From assembly GCF_016863135.1 (NCBI RefSeq), contig NZ_BOOH01000039.1, positions 186,001-250,000 on the forward strand: a stretch of 64,000 nucleotides of DNA, in the 5' to 3' direction. This document shows positions 32,093-41,687 of the stretch, one piece after another. A model generated the notes under the pieces. That model was given only the letters and a program-made list of their open reading frames with translations. It was not told the DNA's origin and made no database searches. Source of the stretch: Planobispora longispora. GTDB taxonomy: Bacteria; Actinomycetota; Actinomycetes; Streptosporangiales; Streptosporangiaceae. A program made the position numbers and the translations under genes. Numbering within the stretch: the first letter of the stretch is position 1; each line of letters begins with the position of its first letter.

Positions 32093-34597
32093 ATGAGCAC
32101 GGACTTCGCGGAGTGGCTGCGCGGCCGGAGCGACGAGCAGCTACGGGAGCTCGTCGCCCTGCGTCCTGAGCTCATCACTCCGGTCCCCGCCCACGTCGAG
32201 GGCCTGGCCGGGCGGGCGAGCAGCCCGTCGGCCGTCGGCCGGGTGCTCGACCGGCTCGACCGGTTCACGTTCGCGGTCATGGAGACCGTCGCCGTGCTCC
32301 CCTCGCCGATCGCCTGCGCGCCGCTCCGCGACCAGGTGGCCCGGGCGCTGCCGGAGCCCCCGGGGCCGGCGGACTCGCTGTTCGAGGCCAGGTTCCGGGA
32401 GACGCTCGACCGGCTGCGGGCCCTGGCCCTGGTCTACGGTCCCGACGAGGCCCTGGCGCCCGCGCCGGGCGTGCGGGAGGTGCTGGACGCCCCCGCGGGC
32501 CTGGGACCACCCGCGGCGGAGGTCTTCCGCCACCACCACCGGGAACGGCTGGCCGAGCTGATCGAAGACCTCGGCGGCGCCGGCGACTCCAAGGAGGAGC
32601 TCGCCGCGCTGCTGGCCTGCCGGGAGACCCTGGAACGGCTGCTGGAGGAGGTCTCGCCGCAGGCGCGCTCCGCCCTCGACGAGCTGGCCTGGGGCCCGGC
32701 CGGGGGCCGGGTGCCCAACGCCCGCCGCGAGGTGCGGGCGGCCACCGCCCAGTCGCCGATCGAGCAGCTCCTGGCCCGCGCGCTGCTGGGCGCGACCGGT
32801 GAGGAGTCCGTCGTCCTGCCGCGCGAGGTCGGGCTGTTCCTGCGCGGGGGCCGGATCCACCGCGACCTGTCGCCGGTCCCGCCGCCGCTCGGCGGCGTCG
32901 AGCGGGACCGCGCGCTGGCCGACCGGACCGCGGCCGGGCAGGCTTTCATGTTCACCCGCGCGGTGGAGGAGCTGTGCGAGCGGTGGAGCATCGACCCGCC
33001 CGGCGTCCTGCGCGGCGGCGGCCTGGCCGTACGCGACCTGAAGCGCGCGGCGACGCTGCTCGACCTGCCCGAGTGGGTGGCCGGCCTGATCGTCGAGGTG
33101 GCGCACGCGGCGGGGCTGGTGGCGGCGAGCGGCGCGGTCGACGGCGAGTGGCTGCCGACCCCCGTCTACGACGCCTGGAAGGTGCGCCCCGCCGAGGAGC
33201 GCTGGGTCGCGCTGGCCACCACCTGGCTCACCATGGACCGGGTGCCGGGCATGATCGGTGAGCGTGACGAGCGCGACCGGCTGCGCAGCGCCCTCCACTC
33301 CGACCTGCGCCACCCGGCCGCGCCGGAGGTCCGCACGACCACGCTGGGCCTGCTCGCGGCGGCCGCGGAGGCGGCTCCCGGGACCGCGGGGTCCGGGGAG
33401 CCGCGCGTGACCGGCGGAGCCCGCGGGGCTCGCGGGGCCCAGGGCCGCGGGGTTCGCAAGCCGGCCGGGGCGGCGACCGTCCTGGCCCCGACACCGGAGG
33501 CGATCCGCGAGCGCCTGGCCTGGGAGCAGCCCCGCCGCCGCGGCGCCCACCGCGACCGCCTGATGGAGTTCACGCTGCGCGAGGCCGAGCAGATCGGGAT
33601 CACCGGTCTGGGCGCCCTGTCCGGTCACGGGCGCGCCCTGCTGCCCGCCGTGCCGGGCGGCGAGGGCGGGGGCCGTACGGCGCCCGCGGCCGAGCTGCTG
33701 GCGCCGCTGCTGCCCGAGCCGCTCGACCACGTGCTGCTCCAGGCCGACCTGACCGCCGTCGCCCCGGGCCCGCTCACCGGCGAGCTGAGCCGCTGGCTGG
33801 CGCTGGCCGCCGACGTCGAGTCCACCGGCGGCGCGACGGTCTACCGGTTCTGCGAGGGGTCGATCCGGCGGGCGCTGGACGCCGGGCAGGGCGCCGACGA
33901 GATGCTGGCCATGCTGGAGCGGCATTCGAAGACCCCGGTCCCGCAGCCGCTCGGCTACCTGGTGACCGACGTGGCCCGGCGCCACGGCCGCATGCGGATC
34001 GGCACGGCCAGCGCCTACGTGCGCTGCGACGATCCGTCGGTGCTCGACGAGGTCATGGCGGACCGGCGGGCGACCCCGCTCCGGCTGCGCCGCCTGGCCC
34101 CCACGGTGATCGCGTCCAAGACCTCCCGGGCCACCCTGGTCGACGCGCTGCGCGCGATGGGATACGCCCCGGTGGCCGAGTCCCTGGACGGCGACGTGAT
34201 CATCACCCAGCTCGACGTCCGCCGGACCGAGGGCCCGCCGCAGCCCCGGGTCCCGGTGGTCTTCACCGGCCCGGACACCGACGTGATCGCGGCGGCGGTG
34301 CGCGCCGTACGCGCCGGAGACGCCGCCCACCAGGCCCGGCGCAGACCGGTGGACGCGCCCGCCGGTCAGGTGCCCCGATCCCCGGCGACCGCCACGATCA
34401 GCGCCCTGCGCGACGCCATCCGGCAGGGGTCCCAGGTCTGGATCGGCTATCTCGACTCCCAGGGCAACGCCACCAGCCGCATCCTCGAACCCGCCCGGAT
34501 GGAGGGCGGTTACCTGACGGCCTACGACGAGACGCGGGCCGCGGTGCACCGCTTCGCCCTGCACCGCATCACGGGGGTCTCCGAGATCCAGGCGTAG
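32093..34597 (+). CDS. XPB-associated helicase-like protein with WYL-type C-terminus
   Basis: 834 residues from the ATG at 32093. It has the Helicase_C_3 family layout: SAP-like N-terminal helices (DFAEWLRGRSDEQLRELVAL shortened here to FAEWLRGRSDEQLRELVALR), a long winged-helix-rich middle, the conserved block LLQADLTAVAPGPL near 545, and a C-terminal WYL-like domain (SQVWIGYLDSQG, RILEPARM, YDETRAAVHRFALHRI). It lacks the motor P-loop. In actinobacteria this protein is a near-constant neighbour of the XPB helicase, found here 2.4 kb downstream on the same strand. A regulatory or DNA-binding subunit for XPB is inferred. Confidence 0.88.
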   Translation: MSTDFAEWLRGRSDEQLRELVALRPELITPVPAHVEGLAGRASSPSAVGRVLDRLDRFTFAVMETVAVLPSPIACAPLRDQVARALPEPPGPADSLFEARFRETLDRLRALALVYGPDEALAPAPGVREVLDAPAGLGPPAAEVFRHHHRERLAELIEDLGGAGDSKEELAALLACRETLERLLEEVSPQARSALDELAWGPAGGRVPNARREVRAATAQSPIEQLLARALLGATGEESVVLPREVGLFLRGGRIHRDLSPVPPPLGGVERDRALADRTAAGQAFMFTRAVEELCERWSIDPPGVLRGGGLAVRDLKRAATLLDLPEWVAGLIVEVAHAAGLVAASGAVDGEWLPTPVYDAWKVRPAEERWVALATTWLTMDRVPGMIGERDERDRLRSALHSDLRHPAAPEVRTTTLGLLAAAAEAAPGTAGSGEPRVTGGARGARGAQGRGVRKPAGAATVLAPTPEAIRERLAWEQPRRRGAHRDRLMEFTLREAEQIGITGLGALSGHGRALLPAVPGGEGGGRTAPAAELLAPLLPEPLDHVLLQADLTAVAPGPLTGELSRWLALAADVESTGGATVYRFCEGSIRRALDAGQGADEMLAMLERHSKTPVPQPLGYLVTDVARRHGRMRIGTASAYVRCDDPSVLDEVMADRRATPLRLRRLAPTVIASKTSRATLVDALRAMGYAPVAESLDGDVIITQLDVRRTEGPPQPRVPVVFTGPDTDVIAAAVRAVRAGDAAHQARRRPVDAPAGQVPRSPATATISALRDAIRQGSQVWIGYLDSQGNATSRILEPARMEGGYLTAYDETRAAVHRFALHRITGVSEIQA

Positions 34598-34670
34598 CGG
34601 CGCAGGGGCGCGTCAGACCGGCGGCCCGATCCGGGTTGACGCCGTGGCCGTACCGGATCACGTTGGCCTT

Positions 34671-36248
34671 ATGGGCGCTGAGCACACGCTGGGCCGGCTG
34701 GCCGAGGATTCGTGGAACCGGTTCGGAGACTTCGACTCGCTGTATTACGAGGGGACCTGGCACCGGGCGCTGACGCTCGCCGAGCGGGCACGGCGCGCGG
34801 CGGGCGGCTTCGGCGCGTTCGGCATCAAACCGGGTGACCGGGTGGTCGTCATGATGGCCACCTGCCCGGAGGTGCCGATCGTCTACCAGGCGCTCTGGGC
34901 CGCCGGGGCCGTGGTCACCCCGGTGGTGTTCCTGGTCGGCGTGGAGGAGCTGCGGCACATCCTCGCCGACAGCGGCGCCGCGGCGGTGATCACCTCCCCC
35001 GAACTGCTGGAGACCGTGCAGGCCACCGCCGAGCAGACCCCGGTGATCGTGGTGGGCGACGCCCCGCCGGGCACGACGCCGTTCTCCGAGATCGAGGCGG
35101 CGCAGGAGCGGGGCGCGGCGGCCCGGGACTCCGGTGACCTCGCCGCGCTGATGTACACCGGCGGCACCACCGGCCGGGCCAAGGGCGTCATGCTCACCCA
35201 CGGCGGGCTCTGGCACGTCTCGAAGGCCGCCTGGGAGATGTCCCACCTGCCCGGAGTCGACCGGGCGATCGTGCCGGTCCCGCTCTCCCACGCCTACGGG
35301 CTGATCGTCACGATCGCGGGCATGCACGCCGTCGAGCCGCCTCAGGCCGTGCTGATGCGCTGGTTCGACGCCAAGGCGTTCCTGAGCCTGGCCGTCGAGC
35401 AGCGCGTGCAGTACGGCACGGTGGTCCCGGCGATGCTGCAGATGCTGCTGGCCGAGCCGCTGGAGGAGTTCGACCTGCCGGAGCTGCGCTATCTGACCTG
35501 CGGGGCGGCGCCGCTGGGCCGGGAGGTGCTGGAGGAGTTCGAGCGGCGGGTGCCGGGCGTGCAGATCCTGGAGGGGTACGGCCTGACCGAGACCAGCGCG
35601 GTCACCACCTTCAACCCGCCCGGCAGGCGCAAGGTCGGCAGCGTCGGCCTCCCGCTCCCGGGCTACACGATCACGATCCGCGACGACGACGGCGAGGAGC
35701 AGGAGATCGGCGACGTGGGGGAGATCTGCGTCCGAGGCGAGGCCCTGATGACGGGGTACTGGACCGGCGACCCCGGCGCGGCCGCCCCGGACACCGCGCC
35801 CGTCCCGTCCACGACGGCGCTGGTGGGCGGCGAGCTCTACACCGGCGACATCGGCTGCCTGGACGACGACGGATACCTGCACGTCGTGGACCGGAAGAAG
35901 GACCTGATCATCCGGGGCGGCTTCAACGTCTTCCCCCGCGACGTCGAGGACGCCCTGAACGAGCACCCCGACGTGGTGATGTCCGGCGTGGTCGGCCGCC
36001 CCGACCCGGTCCACGGCGAGGAGGTCGTGGCCTTCGTCCAACTCCGCCCGGGGGGCGAGGTCACGGCCGAGGACCTCATCGACTGGGCCCGGGTCCGGGT
36101 CGGCCGGGTGAAATACCCCAGGGAGCTGCACTTCACCGACTCGATCCCGGTCACCAGCGTCCTCAAGCTCGACCGCAAGGCCCTGCGCGCCCGCCTGGGC
36201 GAGCGCGAGGACCTCGGTGACGCCGGGACCGGTCCATCCCGGCCGTGA
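34671..36248 (+). CDS. acyl-CoA synthetase (AMP-forming, FadD-like)
   Basis: 525 residues. Adenylation motifs: P-loop YTGGTTGRAKGVML near 162, GYGLTETSA near 303, the hinge region YTGDIGCLDDDGYLHVVDRK near 385-405, and the catalytic Lys in SVLKLDRKALR near 500. It should activate a carboxylic or fatty acid to its CoA thioester; chain length is unknown. The ATG at 34671 is preferred over the GTG at 34644: TTGACG (34637-34642), a 17-bp spacer and CACGTT end 6 nt before it, suggesting leaderless mRNA. Confidence 0.9.
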   Translation: MGAEHTLGRLAEDSWNRFGDFDSLYYEGTWHRALTLAERARRAAGGFGAFGIKPGDRVVVMMATCPEVPIVYQALWAAGAVVTPVVFLVGVEELRHILADSGAAAVITSPELLETVQATAEQTPVIVVGDAPPGTTPFSEIEAAQERGAAARDSGDLAALMYTGGTTGRAKGVMLTHGGLWHVSKAAWEMSHLPGVDRAIVPVPLSHAYGLIVTIAGMHAVEPPQAVLMRWFDAKAFLSLAVEQRVQYGTVVPAMLQMLLAEPLEEFDLPELRYLTCGAAPLGREVLEEFERRVPGVQILEGYGLTETSAVTTFNPPGRRKVGSVGLPLPGYTITIRDDDGEEQEIGDVGEICVRGEALMTGYWTGDPGAAAPDTAPVPSTTALVGGELYTGDIGCLDDDGYLHVVDRKKDLIIRGGFNVFPRDVEDALNEHPDVVMSGVVGRPDPVHGEEVVAFVQLRPGGEVTAEDLIDWARVRVGRVKYPRELHFTDSIPVTSVLKLDRKALRARLGEREDLGDAGTGPSRP

Positions 36249-36297
36249 TATCTGTTGAGTACACACACCCTTCCGCACAGGTGAGACGGATTCTCCA

Positions 36298-36849
36298 GTG
36301 AGCAGTGGCACCCCCGAAGGCCCCAGCACGAACCCGGGCGACTGGAAGAGCCCTTACAGCACCGGGCCCGGCCAGACCCCCGGACACGGCGGGCAGCCCT
36401 CCGGCGATGAGGCTCCGGGCTCCGGCCAGGGCGGCTACGGCCAGTCCTCCCCGGGGTACGGGCAGAACGATTACGATCGGACCTCTCCGGGCTACGGGAA
36501 CCACGGTCCGTCCTACGACGCCTACGGGCAAGCGGGTTACGGACAGGGCGGCTACGGCCAGGGGTACGGTTACGGGCCTCCGCGGCATCCCAACGTCGAC
36601 GGGGTCAGGACCCACGCGACCATCGTTCTGATCATCAGCATCTGCCTCGCGCTGAGCTGCTTCCTCACTCTCGGCGGCATCGCCGGGGTCGTCCTGTCGG
36701 CCATCGCGCTCAGCAGGGTCGATCAGGAGACCCATCGGGCCGGTTACCTGCTCAAGTGGGCCTGGATCAGCATCGGCATCAACGTGGGGCTGCTCATACT
36801 GGGAGCTGTCACCTTCATCACCGCGGGCGTCAACGGCGTCTTCGACTGA
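36298..36849 (+). CDS. DUF4190-like membrane protein with Gly/Tyr/Gln-rich head
   Basis: 183 residues. The first 95 residues are low-complexity repeats of GYGQ, SPGYG and QGGYG. Two hydrophobic helices follow (about 108-135 and 150-178) with GGIAGVVLSAIALSRVD between them, the DUF4190/CD225-like pattern. Function is unknown; related proteins in actinomycetes are small envelope proteins. GTG start at 36298. The disordered head could mediate self-association. Confidence 0.82.
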   Translation: MSSGTPEGPSTNPGDWKSPYSTGPGQTPGHGGQPSGDEAPGSGQGGYGQSSPGYGQNDYDRTSPGYGNHGPSYDAYGQAGYGQGGYGQGYGYGPPRHPNVDGVRTHATIVLIISICLALSCFLTLGGIAGVVLSAIALSRVDQETHRAGYLLKWAWISIGINVGLLILGAVTFITAGVNGVFD

Positions 36850-37001
36850 AGCCCGCCGGATCGGGGACTGTCCGGCCGCGTTCTCTTGTTGGATATGCGG
36901 TAGCCGTACCCGGGGTGTGTCCGGCGGCCTTCCCCCGCTCCGCGGACCGGACGGCCGGACGCCCCGTGAGGATCCATCAGACACGCCCGAGGGGAGATTC
37001 A

Positions 37002-38648
37002 GTGGCCGACGGCCCGCTGATCGTGCAGTCCGACAAGACCCTGCTGCTGGAGGTCGACCACGAGAAGGCCGACGCCTGCCGCAAGGCGATCGCGCCCTTC
37101 GCCGAGCTGGAGCGCGCGCCCGAGCACGTGCACACCTACCGGATCACCCCGCTGGCGCTGTGGAACGCGCGGGCCGCCGGGCACGACGCGGAGCAGGTGA
37201 TCGACGCGCTGATCGGCTTCAGCCGCTACCCGGTCCCGCACGCGCTGCTGGTGGACATCGCCGAGACCATGGCGCGGTACGGCAGGCTCCGGCTGGAGAA
37301 GCACCCCCTGCACGGGCTGGTGCTGACCAGCACGGACCGGGCCGTGCTGGAGGAGGTCCTGCGCTCGAAGAAGATCCAGCCGCTGCTGGGCGAGCGGGTG
37401 GGCGACGACGGGGTGGGGGTGCACCCGAGCGAGCGCGGCAACATCAAGCAGCTCCTGCTCAAGCTGGGCTGGCCCGCCGAGGACCTCGCCGGTTACGTCG
37501 ACGGCGAGCACCACCCGATCACCCTGGCCGAGGACGGCTGGGAGCTCCGCTCCTACCAGCGCGAGGCCGCCGAGGCGTTCTGGCACGGCGGCTCGGGCGT
37601 GGTCGTGCTTCCCTGCGGGGCGGGCAAGACCATCGTGGGCGCGGCGGCGATGGCGCACGCCAGGGCCACCACGCTGATCCTGGTGACGAACACGGTCTCG
37701 GCCCACCAGTGGAAGCAGGAGCTGCTGCGCCGGACGTCCCTGACCGAGGACGAGATCGGCGAGTACACCGGGACCAAGAAGGAGATCCGGCCGGTCACCA
37801 TCGCCACCTACCAGGTCATGACGACCCGGCGGCAGGGCGTCTACCGGCATCTGGAGCTGTTCGACGCCCGCGACTGGGGCCTGATCATCTATGACGAGGT
37901 GCACCTGCTGCCGGCGCCGATCTTCCGGATGACCGCCGACCTGCAGGCCCGGCGGCGGGTCGGGCTGACCGCGACGCTGGTGCGCGAGGACGGCCGGGAG
38001 GGTGACGTGTTCTCCCTGATCGGTCCCAAGCGCTACGACGCGCCGTGGAAGGAGATGGAGAACCAGGGCTGGATCGCCCCGGCCGACTGCGTCGAGGTGC
38101 GGGTGACGCTCAGCGACGAGGAGCGGCTCGCCTACGCGATGGCCGAGGCCGAGGAGCGCTACCGGTTCTGCGCGACCACGCCGTCCAAGACCCGCGTCAC
38201 CGAGGCGCTGGTCAGGCGGCATCCGGACGAGCAGGTTCTGATCATCGGCCAGTACATCGACCAGCTCGACGAGCTGGGCGAGCACCTGGACGCGCCGGTG
38301 ATCAAGGGGGAGACCAAGGTCAAGGAGCGCGAGCGGCTGTTCCAGGCCTTCCGCGACAAGGAGATCCGGGTCCTGGTCGTCTCGAAGGTCGCCAACTTCT
38401 CCATCGATCTGCCGGAGGCGTCGGTGGCCGTCCAGGTGTCGGGCACCTTCGGGTCACGGCAGGAGGAGGCCCAGCGGCTCGGCCGGGTGCTGCGCCCCAA
38501 GTCCGGCGGGGGCGGGGCCCGGTTCTACTCCGTGGTCAGCAGGGACACCGTGGACCAGGAGTTCGCCGCCCACCGGCAGCGGTTCCTGGCCGAGCAGGGA
38601 TACGCCTACCAGATCATCGACGCCGACGACGTGCTCGCCGGAGACTGA
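37002..38648 (+). CDS. DNA repair helicase XPB
   Basis: 548 residues from the GTG at 37002, with GGGAG about 6 nt upstream. The N-terminal damage-recognition region (about 1-170) precedes superfamily 2 motor domain 1: Walker A LPCGAGKTIVG near 203, DEVH box IYDEVHLLPA near 295, and GLTATLVREDG. Motor domain 2 has VLIIGQYIDQL and QVSGTFGSRQEEAQRLGRVL. Bacterial XPB is an ATP-dependent 3'-5' helicase thought to act in DNA repair. Its probable partner (32093-34597) lies upstream, separated by the acyl-CoA synthetase and a membrane protein. Confidence 0.93.
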   Translation: MADGPLIVQSDKTLLLEVDHEKADACRKAIAPFAELERAPEHVHTYRITPLALWNARAAGHDAEQVIDALIGFSRYPVPHALLVDIAETMARYGRLRLEKHPLHGLVLTSTDRAVLEEVLRSKKIQPLLGERVGDDGVGVHPSERGNIKQLLLKLGWPAEDLAGYVDGEHHPITLAEDGWELRSYQREAAEAFWHGGSGVVVLPCGAGKTIVGAAAMAHARATTLILVTNTVSAHQWKQELLRRTSLTEDEIGEYTGTKKEIRPVTIATYQVMTTRRQGVYRHLELFDARDWGLIIYDEVHLLPAPIFRMTADLQARRRVGLTATLVREDGREGDVFSLIGPKRYDAPWKEMENQGWIAPADCVEVRVTLSDEERLAYAMAEAEERYRFCATTPSKTRVTEALVRRHPDEQVLIIGQYIDQLDELGEHLDAPVIKGETKVKERERLFQAFRDKEIRVLVVSKVANFSIDLPEASVAVQVSGTFGSRQEEAQRLGRVLRPKSGGGGARFYSVVSRDTVDQEFAAHRQRFLAEQGYAYQIIDADDVLAGD

Positions 38649-38670
38649 CCCGTCCTGCGGGCGCCGCGTG

Positions 38671-38742
38671 GATGCGGAGGACGTGTTCGTGACGGATACG
38701 GAGGACGTGTTCGCGATGGATGCGGACGACGTGCTCGCCGCC
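38671..38742. repeat. 24-bp tandem repeat, 3 units, copying the xpb 3' end
   Basis: Units start at 38671, 38695 and 38719 and follow GATGCGGAGGACGTGTTCGT. The motif is also the last coding stretch of the helicase gene (GACGCCGACGACGTGCTCGC, ending at its stop), so the array appears to derive from it. CGAACACGTC at about 38759 is the reverse complement of the unit core, so a hairpin is possible. The rest of 38743-38945 shows no gene. Confidence 0.85.
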
Positions 38743-38945
38743 GATGGCAGTCGTCTGGCGAACACGTCGTCACCTGGTCGTCACCTAAGTCAGATCCACG
38801 AGATACCGCGGGTCTTCGACAAAGAAACCACCCCCTCGCTGGGTCGCGATGACCAGTGGCGGCATACCCTATGATCTGCGTAATTCACCAGGTTTGCCCG
38901 CCTTTTTCGCGCTTCCGTGAAGAATGACCGAGAGTTACCACTCAG

Positions 38946-39281
38946 CTACTTGACGATCATTCCTCCGACGAACAACGTCCCCTCCGCCACCACCCAAGCG
39001 GCCATGGCGGCGCCGGTCAGATTCATGAAACGCCGCTCGTCGCCGCGGACCGCCGGGGAGAACCAGGCGACGGCCGTACAGCAGGCCGCGACGGCGGCGA
39101 ACAGGCAGGACACCGTGGCGACGTCGTCCATCCGCTCGGCGCATCCCGCGTCGGAGCAGAACGCCTTCGTCCCCCAGCCCGCGAAGACCGACAAGCCCCA
39201 CAGCAGGCCGAGAAGGGCATTGGCCACGGTCGGTATCACGAAGGGGATCCGCACGATCGTCGAAATACCCGGGCCGGACAT
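38946..39281 (-). CDS. small multi-span membrane protein, unknown function
   Basis: 111 residues with about three hydrophobic segments (about 12-34, 53-75 and 88-109). A Cys pair in FCSDAGCAERM lies in a loop after the first helix. No family was recognised. ATG start at 39281. It is divergent from the HelD gene and convergent with the helicase gene. Confidence 0.7.
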   Translation of the reverse strand: MSGPGISTIVRIPFVIPTVANALLGLLWGLSVFAGWGTKAFCSDAGCAERMDDVATVSCLFAAVAACCTAVAWFSPAVRGDERRFMNLTGAAMAAWVVAEGTLFVGGMIVK

Positions 39282-39388
39282 AACTCACGCGGGCGTTAAT
39301 CCTTTTGAGACCGCTGCGGAGCGTCAGTAAGCTGGTCGATTCGCTGCCTGATAACCACCTCCGTTTACCGAATGGGAGGCGCTCTCGC

Positions 39389-41539
39389 ATGCCCTCACGT
39401 CAACTGGCCCCGAACATAACCACCGGCCCCTCCTCCGCCGCGCCCGGCGGCCCCGGGGGAGAGTCCTCCCCCGCGGAGACCTCCGCGGCCGGGGACCTCG
39501 CCGCCGGAGATCCGGCGACCGCGGACCCCACGGCGACGGACCTCGCCGCCGTAGACCCCTCGGCCGCGATCCTCGCCGCCGAGCGCGAGCACCTGGCCGT
39601 CTCCCGGGCCGCGCTGCGCGCGATGCGCGAGCACGCCCAGTCCCTCTCCTCCGACGCCGCCGGCGACTGGGTCTCCCAGCAGATCCTCCAGGCGCTGCTG
39701 GACCAGCGGGTGGCGGCGCTCGCCGACCACGCCGGAACGCCGCTGTTCTTCGGCCGCCTCGACCGGTCGGCCGACGACGACCTGCCCGGCACGATCCACG
39801 TCGGGCGCAGGCACGTCCACGACGACCGGAGCCGGCCCCTGGTCATCGACTGGCGCGCCCCCGTCTCCCGGGCGTTCTACCAGGCCAGTCCGTCCGACCC
39901 GATGGGCGTCTCGCTGCGCCGCCGGTTCGGCTACCACGGCGGCGACCTGACCGCCTTCGAGGACGAGCGGCTCGACCAGGGCCAGACGCTCCAGCAGTCG
40001 AAGATCCTCACCGAGGAGATCGAACGGCCCCGTTCCGGCCCGATGCGCGACATCGTCGCGACCATCCAGCCCGACCAGGACGAGATCGTCCGCTCCGAGC
40101 TGGGCCGCACGGTGTGCGTCCAGGGCGCCCCCGGCACCGGCAAGACCGCCGTCGGCCTGCACCGGGCCGCCTACCTGCTCTTCACCCACCGGGAGAAGCT
40201 CGCCCGCTCCGGCGTGATGATCGTCGGCCCCAACCGGGCCTTCCTGTCCTACATCTCCTCGGTGCTCCCCGCCCTGGGCGAGATCAAGGTCGATCAGACC
40301 ACGGTCGCCGGCATCCTCGGCGACCACTCCGCTCCCGAGGATCCCGCCGTCTCCGCGCTCAAGGGCGACGCGAAGATCGTCCCGGTGCTGGAACGCGCCC
40401 TGTGGGCGCACATCGTCAAGCCGGCCGAGGGTCTGCTGGTCACCAAGGGGTCCAACCGCTACCGGGTCGCCGACTACGAGGTCCGCGAGATCGTCGCCTC
40501 CCTGCGCGGCACCACCCGGTACGGTCCCGGCCGCGCGGCCCTCGCCCAGCGCCTGGCCCACCAGGTGCTCGTCCGGATGGAGCAGCGCGGCGAATCCCCC
40601 GACGACCGGGTCCAGGACGCGGTCGCCCGCTCCAAGCCGGTCAAGCAGCTCGTGGACCAGGTCTGGCCCAAGCTCACCCCGGCCCAGGTGCTGTACCGGC
40701 TCTTCAGCGACGCCGAGTTCCTCGCCGCGGCCGCCAAGAACGACCTCACCGCCGACGAGCAGACCGCCCTGCTGTGGGCCAGGCCCGCCAAGTCGTTCCG
40801 CTCGGCGAAGTGGTCGGCGGCCGACTGCGCGCTGATGGACGAGCTCGCCGACATGATCGAGCGGACCCCTTCCCTCGGCCACCTGGTCGTGGACGAGGCC
40901 CAGGACCTGTCGTCCATGCAGCTGCGCGCCCTGGGGCGGCGGTGCCGTACCGGCTCGGCGACCGTCCTGGGCGACATCGCCCAGGGCACCACCCCCTGGT
41001 CGGCGCGGTCCTGGACCGAGGTCCTCGGGCACCTGGGCTTCGCCGACGGCGCGGTCACCGAGCTGGTGCTCGGCTTCCGCGTGCCCCGCGAGGTCCTCGA
41101 CTACGCCGCCCGGCTGCTCCCCTCCGTCGCCCCCGGCCTGGCCGCGCCCCGCTCGCTCCGTCCCGGTGCGGGCTCGCTGTCCGTACGGCGCACGCCCGAC
41201 CTGGCCGCGTCCCTGGCCGAGGCCGCCGGGCGGGCGCTGGCCCGGGAGGGATCGATCGGCGTCATCGTCCCGGACGCCTCGGTCGCGGCCGTCTCCGGGA
41301 TGTTGTCCCACCTCGGCCACGGCGTGCTGGCCCCCGACTCCACCGAGGACCACCGGCTCCTGATCGTGCCCGCCACCCTGGCCAAGGGCCTGGAGTACGA
41401 CCACGTCATCGTGGTCGAGCCGGCCGACATCGTGGCGGCCGAGCCTCGGGGCCTGGCCCGGCTGTACGTGGTGCTCACCCGTGCGGTCACGTCCCTGACC
41501 GTGCTCCACACGAAGGATCTCCCGGCCGAGCTGACCTGA
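39389..41539 (+). CDS. helD: HelD-family RNA polymerase-associated ATPase
   Basis: 716 residues. The ATG at 39389 has GGGAGG about 8 nt upstream. After an Ala/Pro/Asp-rich head comes the HelD N-terminal coiled region (AAEREHLAVSRAALRAMRE) and the conserved FFGRLD and GRRHVHDD stretch. The UvrD-like motor has Walker A GAPGTGKTA near 246 and LVVDEAQDLS near 500, with a C-terminal VVLTRAV. HelD proteins pry DNA and RNA off stalled RNA polymerase; streptomycete forms also displace rifamycin. No rifamycin-associated promoter element was seen upstream, so a resistance role is not supported by regulation here. Confidence 0.9.
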   Translation: MPSRQLAPNITTGPSSAAPGGPGGESSPAETSAAGDLAAGDPATADPTATDLAAVDPSAAILAAEREHLAVSRAALRAMREHAQSLSSDAAGDWVSQQILQALLDQRVAALADHAGTPLFFGRLDRSADDDLPGTIHVGRRHVHDDRSRPLVIDWRAPVSRAFYQASPSDPMGVSLRRRFGYHGGDLTAFEDERLDQGQTLQQSKILTEEIERPRSGPMRDIVATIQPDQDEIVRSELGRTVCVQGAPGTGKTAVGLHRAAYLLFTHREKLARSGVMIVGPNRAFLSYISSVLPALGEIKVDQTTVAGILGDHSAPEDPAVSALKGDAKIVPVLERALWAHIVKPAEGLLVTKGSNRYRVADYEVREIVASLRGTTRYGPGRAALAQRLAHQVLVRMEQRGESPDDRVQDAVARSKPVKQLVDQVWPKLTPAQVLYRLFSDAEFLAAAAKNDLTADEQTALLWARPAKSFRSAKWSAADCALMDELADMIERTPSLGHLVVDEAQDLSSMQLRALGRRCRTGSATVLGDIAQGTTPWSARSWTEVLGHLGFADGAVTELVLGFRVPREVLDYAARLLPSVAPGLAAPRSLRPGAGSLSVRRTPDLAASLAEAAGRALAREGSIGVIVPDASVAAVSGMLSHLGHGVLAPDSTEDHRLLIVPATLAKGLEYDHVIVVEPADIVAAEPRGLARLYVVLTRAVTSLTVLHTKDLPAELT

Positions 41540-41687
41540 CCGGTACCGGGAAAAGGCTTACCCCGGGGAGCATGCAAGCAGAGACTCTCCCCGGGGCGCA
41601 CACACCCGCGGTAGCGCGATGAGTCCGCTACGCGTGTCGACGATGCCCGGCCGGTCCCGATTCAGTCCACTGGTAAGTTCTCCGGGC

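Noticed and set aside
32141..34564. 807-codon open frame on the minus strand
   Set aside because: It is antisense to the XPB-partner gene and has low-complexity composition without motifs.
38668..38874. 68-codon frame after the XPB gene
   Set aside because: It is built from the 24-bp tandem repeat copied from the helicase 3' end and has no Shine-Dalgarno or leaderless box.
39282..39388. rifamycin-associated promoter element before helD
   Set aside because: The inverted GGGGCTTGC-type element of rifamycin-responsive genes is not present.
39395..41509. 704-codon open frame on the minus strand
   Set aside because: It is antisense to the HelD gene; the plus frame carries all conserved motifs.
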